Positions 52,949 through 58,167 of a DNA stretch of 58,167 nucleotides are shown here, piece by piece. The stretch lies in NCBI GenBank assembly GCA_024640985.1, contig JAHEDY010000013.1, forward strand, positions 1 through 58,167. Reading direction: 5' to 3'. The stretch is from Gammaproteobacteria bacterium. GTDB taxonomy: Bacteria > Pseudomonadota > Gammaproteobacteria > Pseudomonadales > Litorivicinaceae. How positions within the stretch are numbered: position 1 is the stretch's first letter; every line of letters starts with the position of its first letter. The position numbers and the translations under genes are program-made. Under the pieces are notes generated by a model. That model was not told where the DNA came from. It ran no database searches and saw only the letters and a list, made by a program, of their open reading frames with translations.

Positions 52949-53602
52949 ATGACTGAATCTCTAAGCCTCCGCATCACGGAGGTTTTCACCAGCCTTCAAG
53001 GCGAGGCTCTAACGTCGGGTCTGCCGACGACCTTTATTCGATTGACGGGATGTCCCTTACGTTGTGTCTACTGTGACAGCGAATATGCCTTTCAAGGCGG
53101 TGAACACTATTCGATTGTAGAGTTGGTCGCTCAGGTGGAAGACGCTGGTGTCCTGCGAGTCTGTGTCACCGGAGGAGAGCCTCTGGCACAGCCTAATTGT
53201 TGGTCATTGTTGGCTGCGCTTTGCGATGCAGGGTTTGAGGTGTCTCTGGAAACATCTGGAGCGATCGATATCACTGATGTCGACTCTCGGGTCTCAGTGG
53301 TCTTGGACGTAAAAACGCCAGGCTCTGGAGAGTCGTCGAAGAACCTCATGTCGAATTTGACTCTTATAGAACCTAAAGATCAAATTAAGGTTGTAGTGAC
53401 GAGTGCTGATGATTTTCGTTGGTTTGAACTATTCTGTGATGAGCACCCAGAAGTTGTTCAAGCCGGTGCCATTTGGATTTCGCCTTCCTATGGTGAAATG
53501 GATCTGCAGATCCTTGCGGACCTGATCGTTCAATCGAGACACCCGTTTCGAATGCAGTTGCAACTCCACAAGCAAATTTGGGGTGAGGAAAGCGGGCGAT
53601 GA
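52949..53602 (+). CDS. queE: 7-carboxy-7-deazaguanine synthase
   Basis: Radical-SAM enzyme of queuosine precursor synthesis that forms the 7-deazapurine ring. The 217-residue protein starts [20 protein letters not shown] and carries the cluster-binding cysteines in [18 protein letters not shown] (CxxxxCxxC arrangement starting at TGC). [11 protein letters not shown] is the SAM-contact region. The ATG at 52949 is chosen because an in-frame upstream start at 52898 would be translated inside cpoB. ATGA overlap with queC. Confidence 0.94.
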   Translation: MTESLSLRITEVFTSLQGEALTSGLPTTFIRLTGCPLRCVYCDSEYAFQGGEHYSIVELVAQVEDAGVLRVCVTGGEPLAQPNCWSLLAALCDAGFEVSLETSGAIDITDVDSRVSVVLDVKTPGSGESSKNLMSNLTLIEPKDQIKVVVTSADDFRWFELFCDEHPEVVQAGAIWISPSYGEMDLQILADLIVQSRHPFRMQLQLHKQIWGEESGR

Positions 53603-54303
53603 TCGGTCAACCAAAAGCGGTCATTCTGTTGTCTGGAGGACTCGATTCAGCCACGGTGCTCGCGATGGCGAAATCGCGTGGTTTTGATTGTTACACCATT
53701 GGTTTTGATTATGGGCAAAAGCACAATGCAGAGCTGCGTGCTGCACATCGAATCGCAGAGACCATGGGTCAGAACCCACATAAAGTGATTCAGCTTGATC
53801 TGAGAGCGATTGGTGGATCAGCGCTCACTAGTGATGAATTCGACGTCCCTGTCGGTGGTGTTGCCGAATCAGGAATTCCTGTGACCTACGTGCCTGCGAG
53901 AAACACTGTATTTTTATCGATTGCGCTTGGATATGGTGAAGTGATTGGTGCAACACATCTATTTATCGGAGCTAATGCGGTCGATTACTCTGGATATCCC
54001 GACTGTCGCCCGGAGTTTATCGAGCAATTCGAGCGTCTCGCCAATGTCGCCACTGCGGCTGTCGATGGTGGTGCTCGATGGGTGGTTGAAGCTCCGTTGA
54101 TGAAGATGTCGAAATCAGACATTGTGAGGACAGGAACAGCCTTGGGCGTGGATTACAGCCTCACGGTTTCGTGTTACCAAGCTGATGACAATGGAACGGC
54201 CTGTGGAGCCTGTGATGCGTGCCGGTTGCGCCATAAAGGTTTTTTAGACGCGGGGCTTCAAGATCCGACCGCCTATCAGGTGGGCATTTCTCCAAAAATC
54301 TAA
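53599..54303 (+). CDS. queC: 7-cyano-7-deazaguanine synthase
   Basis: Makes preQ0 from 7-carboxy-7-deazaguanine with ATP and ammonia; preQ0 leads to queuosine in tRNA. The 234-residue protein has the PP-loop [26 protein letters not shown], and a zinc site with cysteines in [20 protein letters not shown]. The queE-queC-tRNA-Lys order matches pseudomonads. queC ends the conserved block; the region after the tRNA is accessory. Confidence 0.96.
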   Translation: MIGQPKAVILLSGGLDSATVLAMAKSRGFDCYTIGFDYGQKHNAELRAAHRIAETMGQNPHKVIQLDLRAIGGSALTSDEFDVPVGGVAESGIPVTYVPARNTVFLSIALGYGEVIGATHLFIGANAVDYSGYPDCRPEFIEQFERLANVATAAVDGGARWVVEAPLMKMSKSDIVRTGTALGVDYSLTVSCYQADDNGTACGACDACRLRHKGFLDAGLQDPTAYQVGISPKI

Positions 54304-54321
54304 AAAAATCCCTGAAGTGAC

Positions 54322-54349
54322 TTGCCAAATTCGTCTTGGCCGGTATCAT
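54322..54349 (+). promoter_or_regulatory. Promoter of tRNA-Lys
   Basis: TTGCCA (54322-54327) and TATCAT (54344-54349) are separated by 16 bases and followed by a GC-rich discriminator (ACGCGCCC), typical of stable-RNA promoters. Initiation near 54356 would leave a leader of roughly 30 bases before the tRNA 5' end. Confidence 0.7.
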
Positions 54350-54384
54350 ACGCGCCCTATTGGATTAACTCTAATCCTCGATGT

Positions 54385-54460
54385 GGGTCGTTAGCTCAGC
54401 TGGTAGAGCAGTTGGCTTTTAACCAATTGGTCGCGCGTTCGAATCGCGCACGACCCACCA
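54385..54460 (+). tRNA. tRNA-Lys (anticodon UUU)
   Basis: A 76-base cloverleaf. The acceptor GGGTCGT pairs with ACGACCC, and CCA is encoded. The D arm has TAGCTCAGCTGGTAGAGCA, the anticodon stem TTGGC/ACCAA encloses the loop with TTT, and the T arm GCGCG-TTCGAAT-CGCGC is perfect. Six T residues follow the CCA and may aid termination. It is the last element of the conserved block and has a decayed look-alike at 58011-58062. Confidence 0.98.
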
Positions 54461-54771
54461 TTTTTTCTTGTAAAACAGTCGTTAAAGTCACAATCCTTGA
54501 CCAGTTTTATTGTCTGGAATCATTGAGAGACTTGTAAGCGACTGCATTGAAGCACGTGCCACATCTCAAAGCATCGCCACTTCCATCGAGACGACTATGA
54601 CAGCATCTGTGGGGCGTTCTACCACATCTCCTACCTAGCAAATACGATAGGCAAGGGTTATAGGCCTCATCAGATGAAGAACTTTGCATTGAGTCTCCCA
54701 TTTTAATTATTCTTGTTTTCACTCGTTGTCATAAATTTTGTATTTTTTCGATCAAATCACAAGGAGTAAAT
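54461..54771 (+). other. Non-coding stretch after tRNA-Lys
   Basis: No convincing gene lies here. The stretch holds a T run directly after the tRNA, copy 1 of a degenerate element (about 54540-54690, see the repeat entry), and an AT-rich segment (54690-54760) leading to AGGAG before the MORN gene. A minus-strand open frame at 54507-54722 exists but has no usable start context and looks like a remnant. Confidence 0.6.
54540..54690 (-). repeat. Degenerate element, copy 1
   Basis: The core at 54655-54683 matches 55960-55988 at 24 of 29 bases, without gaps. On the minus strand the reading frame gives SSSSDEAYNP and, 12 residues on, TPHRC then DGS. Copy 2 gives SSSCDQACNP and, after a frame change, TPIRC then DGS. 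This suggests two remnants of one coding sequence. I do not recognise the family. The boundaries are approximate. Confidence 0.45.
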
Positions 54772-55179
54772 ATGCGCTTAGGTGTATTTCTCGGATGTTT
54801 CTTGTTTTGCCCCTTCTCGATTGCCGCTAGTTTTGACGATCTAGTCGAGCGCGATGGGGTTTATTATCAAAAATCAAGTCAAGTTCCATATACCGGTCAA
54901 ATTGACGGAATTGAAAAAGGTTTGATCCGCAATGGAAAGAAAGAGGGGCTGTGGACGACTTTTTTCAGTGATGGGCGAGCCCTCAGCAAGGCACATTTTA
55001 AAAATGGTATCCTCAATGGCCACTTCGAGTCATACCAGAGTAATGGTGATGTCAGGGCCATTGGCAATTATAAAGATGGCAAACGCTCAGGGGATTGGGT
55101 GACCTATCAATCCAGCGGAGAAGTCTGGCAGACACTATCGGGAACCTTTATAGATGGCGTCAAAGTCGGTAATAATTGA
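54772..55179 (+). CDS. Secreted MORN/YwqK-type repeat protein
   Basis: A 135-residue protein with a signal peptide (RLGVFLGCFLFCPFSIAAS) followed by a string of about five MORN-like repeats of the form dGK-x-G-x-W/F-x-x-Y/F-x-x-x-G. Examples are NGKKEGLWTTFFSDG, NGILNGHFESYQSNG and DGKRSGDWVTYQSSG. Databases often label such proteins as YwqK-family antitoxins, but no toxin gene is adjacent and a signal peptide argues for a periplasmic or surface role. AGGAG lies 6 bases before the ATG. Function unknown. Confidence 0.8.
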   Translation: MRLGVFLGCFLFCPFSIAASFDDLVERDGVYYQKSSQVPYTGQIDGIEKGLIRNGKKEGLWTTFFSDGRALSKAHFKNGILNGHFESYQSNGDVRAIGNYKDGKRSGDWVTYQSSGEVWQTLSGTFIDGVKVGNN

Positions 55180-55436
55180 CTCCTCGATAAACTCTTGTGT
55201 CTCTATGTTCCGTCACTCTTATTTGAGTGGGGTATACGCAGTCTTAGTGACACTGTTTCCCCTCAGATAAAATGCTAAAAAGCATTCTACAAACGTTTTT
55301 CTTGAGTCTCATTCTATCAAAGAGTACTAAGAAAGTGACTTCCCAATGAAAGAAGCGCAATGCAAATTGGTTGGAACTTTGCCAAAGATATTTGGTCACA
55401 AATAAACACATACAATAAATATAAAGGGGTATGATT

Positions 55437-55763
55437 ATGACTAAGATGTATTGCGTTGGCACGTATTCTTCCACGGCATTGAAGGGCTTTGTGGCGAACC
55501 CAACTCAAGATAGAAAACAGATCGTTGAGGCGATGACTGCGTCGACTGGGATTCATTTAGTTGATTTCCACATTACTCGGGGTGTTTTTGATTTCGTTGC
55601 CGTTTGCGAGGGGACCATTGAGCAAGCCATGGCAATCAAGATCGCAGTAGGTTCAACAGGATCATTCGATCAATTTCATATTCTTGAGGCTATCGATATT
55701 TCAGGAGCTGCGACTTTAGCGCAAACTACGCTAACAAATTACGTTCCGCCTCAAGGAAAATAA
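55437..55763 (+). CDS. GYD-domain protein
   Basis: A 108-residue protein resembling the GYD family (small alpha/beta-barrel fold, function unknown). The start MTKMYCVGTYSSTALKGFV corresponds to the family's first strand and helix. RKQIVEAMTASTGIHLVDFH and the FDFVAVCEGTIEQAMAIKIA segment correspond to the 'xFGxYDxVxIxxxPDxxxA' part. I chose the second ATG (55437), since AAAGGGG is only one base from the first ATG at 55431 but seven from this one. It is flanked by long non-coding stretches and followed by a terminator-like hairpin. Confidence 0.65.
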   Translation: MTKMYCVGTYSSTALKGFVANPTQDRKQIVEAMTASTGIHLVDFHITRGVFDFVAVCEGTIEQAMAIKIAVGSTGSFDQFHILEAIDISGAATLAQTTLTNYVPPQGK

Positions 55764-55769
55764 GATACA

Positions 55770-55814
55770 CCTAGTCCCCCGAGTGCCCTAGCGTCTCGGG
55801 GTGTTAGGTTTCTT
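55770..55814 (+). terminator. Terminator-like hairpin after the GYD gene
   Basis: CCTA (55770-55773) and TAGG (55805-55808) close a long stem whose inner part CCCCGAG pairs with CTCGGGG, with a loop of about eleven bases. A short T-rich tail (TTTCTT) follows. The weak tail leaves efficiency uncertain. Confidence 0.6.
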
Positions 55815-55824
55815 GGTTCATTGA

Positions 55825-56040
55825 TTTACTCTGGGGTTGTGAAGACCCGTCCATCCAATCCTAGCGATTCCCGCATAGTCCAGACTGAACCGTCTTTTTT
55901 CTGACACCGAATGGGCGTCTGATAAGAAACTTGCATAAGTGATGCCAAATCGAGGGGGGGGGTTACAAGCCTGATCACACGAAGAACTATAGGGGTTTGG
56001 CTCCTGCAAGAGCTGAACAACATAAACTCGTGTCTGGTTT
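55825..56040 (-). pseudogene. Degenerate element, copy 2 (possible decayed gene)
   Basis: Read on the minus strand, one frame gives TRVYVVQLLQEPNPYSSSC up to a run of nine C. Past the run a different frame gives VSYQTPIRCQKKDGSVWTMR and continues to a stop near 55826. This looks like one coding sequence broken at the homopolymer. It shares its core with copy 1 at 54655-54683. The family is not recognised and no start codon is evident, so it may be a fragment. Confidence 0.4.
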
Positions 56041-56154
56041 TGATTGACCCCTAAAAACAGGTCAAATGAACGGTGTAAGTAATTTTTTACTCAGCCGAGT
56101 TCTTATTCGGGTAATGTTTGTTTCCATAAATTTCATATTAACTGTCAAAATATT

Positions 56155-57951
56155 ATGAGCAACGTTGCCCGGAAACACCGGGCTAAAGGTGAATCTCTTC
56201 AACCGCTACGTTCACTGGTGCCGTTTATAGCGCCCTACAAGGGCGTTTTAGCGGTAGCAGTAGCGGCGCTACTCATCTCATCAGCGGCGCTGTTAGCTAT
56301 GCCAATAGCTGTCCGAAATGTGATCGATCAAGGGTTTTCTGTTGAGGATGCCGCTAATGTAGATCGTTATTTTTTGATTTTGCTGTTATTCGTTCTTGTG
56401 ATTGGGTTTTTCGGTGCAGCGAGAGCGTATCTCGTGAATTGGCTCGGGGAAAGAGTAGTTGCTGACCTTCGGAGTAAAGTCTTTGCTCATGTCATCTATA
56501 TGGACCCCACATTCTTTGAAACGACAAAAATCGGAGAGGTCTTGTCTCGTCTCACAGCAGATACGACTCTGATTCAATCTGTATCCGGAGTGAGTATCTC
56601 GATTGTTCTAAGGTCATCGATTCAGTTTATCGGTGGTTTGATGTTGTTGGGTTACACCAGTCTTGAGTTACTGGGTATTCTACTTCTTCTGTTTCCATTG
56701 ACTTTGCTGCCAATCATTATCGTAGGCCGATGGTTACGAAGGCTTTCACGCGACAGCCAAGATAAAATTGCAGATGCGAGCGGCCAGGCCGCTGAGATAC
56801 TTGGGAACGCAGAGACAGTTCAATCCTTCGCTGCAGAAAATCTTGAAATAGAGCGATTTTCTATTTCTATTCAGGAAAGCTTTCGAGCAGCTGTCCGCAG
56901 GATGAAGGTGCGGGCGCTGTTAACGATGGTTGGTTCAGTCAGCGTATTCGGCGCATTGGTTTTCGTGCTGTGGTTAGGGGCGAAAGAGGTACTAGCAGGG
57001 ACGATATCCGGTGGTGAGCTTGGTCAATTTGTTTTATACGCGATGTTGGTTGGAGTTGCCGCAGGATCCTTGAGTGAAGTCTGGGGTGAGGTCCAGCGAG
57101 CAGCTGGCGCTATGGAGCGATTGACAGAGTTGTTGCAGATGGAATCGAATATACGGATACCTGAAGTCCCAGCCGAGTTCCCCAATCCTTGTAATGGAAC
57201 CATCAGTTTCGAACAGGTAGATTTTAGCTATCCGTCTCGAAAAAATGAATTTGCGATTAAAGATTTCTCTCTTGATATTGGGCCGGGGGAACATGTTGCG
57301 TTTGTTGGGCCGTCAGGAGCAGGTAAAAGTACTTTATTTCAACTATTACTGAGGTTTTATGATCCTCAGTCGGGTCGAATTTGTATTGATGGGATCAACA
57401 TCAACCGTGCCGACCCCAAGGACTTCAGATCCTCCTTGGCGATGGTTCCTCAAGATTGTGTAATCTTTGGTGATAGCGTGGTGGAGAATATTCGTTTTGG
57501 TCGTCCAAACGTGACCGACGCGCAGGTCGTTGAAGCAGCTATGGCCGCGTCGGCTCATACGTTTATAAGTCAGCTTCCCGATGGATATGAGACCTATCTG
57601 GGAGAGAGGGGGGTGAGATTATCCGGCGGCCAGAAACAGCGAATAGCAATTGCTCGTGCAATTCTTGCGGATCCGGCTATTTTGCTCCTCGATGAGGCTA
57701 CTAGCGCTCTGGATGCGGAAAGTGAGCGCTTAGTCCAATCCGCTCTGGAGACATTGCAGAAAAATAGAACCACCTTGGTCATTGCGCACCGACTTGCAAC
57801 GATACTCCAGGCCGATAAGATCGTGGTTTTGAATGCTGGTAGAATTCTTGATGTTGGGAGACACAGTGAGCTTGTGACCCGCAATGCGCTCTATGCAAAG
57901 ATGGTCGAGTTACAGTTCAGAGAAACTGCCGCACAAAACGTGGAAAAATAG
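56155..57951 (+). CDS. MsbA-like ABC exporter (fused permease and ATPase)
   Basis: A 598-residue half-transporter of the MsbA-related type (permease N-terminal, ATPase C-terminal), expected to work as a homodimer in the inner membrane. Six membrane helices occupy about residues 25-320 (VLAVAVAALLISSAALLAMP is the first). The ATPase has Walker A GPSGAGKSTLFQLL, Q-loop MVPQDCVIF, signature LSGGQKQRIAIARA, Walker B ILLLDEATSALD and H-loop IAHRLATI. Substrate is unknown; family relatives handle lipids or hydrophobic compounds. No Shine-Dalgarno sequence is evident before the ATG. Confidence 0.9.
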   Translation: MSNVARKHRAKGESLQPLRSLVPFIAPYKGVLAVAVAALLISSAALLAMPIAVRNVIDQGFSVEDAANVDRYFLILLLFVLVIGFFGAARAYLVNWLGERVVADLRSKVFAHVIYMDPTFFETTKIGEVLSRLTADTTLIQSVSGVSISIVLRSSIQFIGGLMLLGYTSLELLGILLLLFPLTLLPIIIVGRWLRRLSRDSQDKIADASGQAAEILGNAETVQSFAAENLEIERFSISIQESFRAAVRRMKVRALLTMVGSVSVFGALVFVLWLGAKEVLAGTISGGELGQFVLYAMLVGVAAGSLSEVWGEVQRAAGAMERLTELLQMESNIRIPEVPAEFPNPCNGTISFEQVDFSYPSRKNEFAIKDFSLDIGPGEHVAFVGPSGAGKSTLFQLLLRFYDPQSGRICIDGININRADPKDFRSSLAMVPQDCVIFGDSVVENIRFGRPNVTDAQVVEAAMAASAHTFISQLPDGYETYLGERGVRLSGGQKQRIAIARAILADPAILLLDEATSALDAESERLVQSALETLQKNRTTLVIAHRLATILQADKIVVLNAGRILDVGRHSELVTRNALYAKMVELQFRETAAQNVEK

Positions 57952-58010
57952 TTGCTGTAAAACGTGGGCGGTCGCTTTATGCCAAGTCTGGTATGCTATC
58001 TGAGCAGCAT

Positions 58011-58062
58011 AGCTGGTCGTTTTGAATCAGTTGGTCGCGTATTTGAATCTCTCGACTCAGCA
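58011..58062 (+). pseudogene. Decayed tRNA-Lys-like fragment
   Basis: TTGGTCGCGTATTTGAATC (58031-58049) matches the tRNA-Lys 3' half at 54427-54445 in 16 of 19 positions. The alignment extends to the end (GACTCAGCA against GACCCACCA), and AGCTGG at 58011 matches the D arm if about eleven bases are deleted. No cloverleaf can form, so it is not functional. Upstream, TGCCAAG and TATGCT echo the tRNA promoter, hinting that a whole tRNA locus was once duplicated. Confidence 0.5.
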
Positions 58063-58073
58063 ATCCTCAATGT

Positions 58074-58167
58074 TTAGAAGGATGCGATTGGGATATTTTG
58101 ATCAACGAGTATGTCATGCAAATGCCGGATATGCGATGGCGTGATTTCACAACAACCACCAACGATC
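58074..58167 (-). CDS. Homocysteine S-methyltransferase-type protein, C-terminal end (partial)
   Basis: The minus strand runs open from the window edge to a TAA at 58074-58076. It encodes 30 residues starting IVGGCCEITPSHIRHLHDIL. The GGCC motif provides the two adjacent zinc-ligand cysteines of the homocysteine methyltransferase family (MmuM, BHMT and the MetH N-domain), and the short helix after it is the normal C-terminus of stand-alone members. The rest of the gene lies outside the window, so which family member it is cannot be told. Confidence 0.7.
   Translation of the reverse strand, partial: IVGGCCEITPSHIRHLHDILVDQNIPIASF

Larger units (their letters stand above)
55764..56154 (+). other. 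Non-coding stretch before the ABC exporter
   Basis: The 391-base gap contains the hairpin at 55770-55814, copy 2 of the degenerate element (about 55825-56040, minus strand) with a run of nine G at 55954-55962, and an AT-rich tail (56080-56154). The tail shares CATAAATTT with the segment before the MORN gene. No intact gene is supported. Confidence 0.6.

Noticed and set aside
54507-54722. Minus-strand open frame after tRNA-Lys as a real gene
   Set aside because: No ribosome site, odd composition, and its only similarity is to the broken copy 2; treated as a remnant.
55271-55286. Perfect small hairpin AATGCT-AAAA-AGCATT in the 257-base gap before the GYD gene
   Set aside because: No T run follows and the stem is only six pairs, so neither terminator nor regulatory RNA can be supported.
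55244-55474. Hydrophobic minus-strand open frame upstream of the GYD gene
   Set aside because: It overlaps the GYD start codon region and arises from AT-rich non-coding sequence; no ribosome site or homology pattern.
56155-57951. Calling the ABC exporter the essential MsbA
   Set aside because: It is in the accessory region, away from lpxK, and the sequence fits the wider MsbA-related group; the true msbA would be expected beside lpxK.
58069-58143. Plus-strand short open frame beginning ATG at 58069
   Set aside because: It lies opposite the homocysteine methyltransferase C-terminus, which has a clear GGCC motif.

Overview
This window is a chromosomal segment of a gammaproteobacterium. The evidence is gene content and order: map-glnD diverging from rpsB-tsf-pyrH-frr-uppS-cdsA-dxr-rseP-bamA-lpxD-fabZ-lpxA-lpxB-rnhB-dnaE-accA, then tilS-pyrG-kdsA-eno-ftsB-ispD-ispF-truD-pcm-nlpD-rpoS-fdxA-mutS-pncC, then fmdB-aspS-yebC-ruvCAB-ybgC-tolQRAB-pal-cpoB-queE-queC-tRNA-Lys. 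These blocks resemble the Pseudomonas/Oceanospirillales arrangement more than the enteric one: dapC-arsC-like-dapD-dapE, fdxA after rpoS, aspS to queC as one run, and an AspRS with Pseudomonas-type specificity residues. Base composition looks balanced by eye. Gene packing is very tight, as in compact marine genomes. I cannot name the genus.

Layout. 0-3.3 kb: bolA-trhO on the plus strand, facing a slyX-apt-nucleosidase operon on the minus strand, then a membrane-anchored cold-shock-domain protein. 3.3-10.5 kb (minus): map-glnD-dapC-arsC-like-dapD-dapE, which holds the succinylase branch of lysine/diaminopimelate synthesis plus the nitrogen sensor GlnD. 10.5-12.5 kb: rpsB promoter, structured leader, rpsB-tsf and a strong terminator. 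12.5-38.5 kb: 25 co-directional genes, 21 of whose 24 junctions overlap. They cover translation factors, isoprenoid, phospholipid and lipid A synthesis, outer-membrane assembly, DNA polymerase III alpha, CTP synthase, Kdo synthesis, enolase and cell division. 38.6-42.9 kb: rpoS, convergent fdxA-mutS, and pncC. 43-54.3 kb: fmdB-aspS-yebC-ruvCAB and the Tol-Pal envelope system, then preQ0 genes queE-queC.

54.4-58.17 kb is different. After a tRNA-Lys(UUU) gene there are three loosely spaced genes (a secreted MORN/YwqK-type repeat protein, a GYD-domain protein, an MsbA-like ABC exporter) separated by long non-coding stretches. Those stretches carry two diverged copies of an unrecognised degenerate element. 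The region ends in a decayed tRNA-Lys-like fragment, followed by the 3' end of a homocysteine S-methyltransferase-type gene. This is the only accessory-looking part of the window.

I found no CRISPR array, transposase, integrase, prophage or obvious defence or secondary-metabolite cluster. The points most worth a second look are the shortened RpoS, the missing skp, surE and recA at their usual places, the predicted non-discriminating AspRS, the rpsB leader, and the tRNA-flanked accessory region with its paired repeats.
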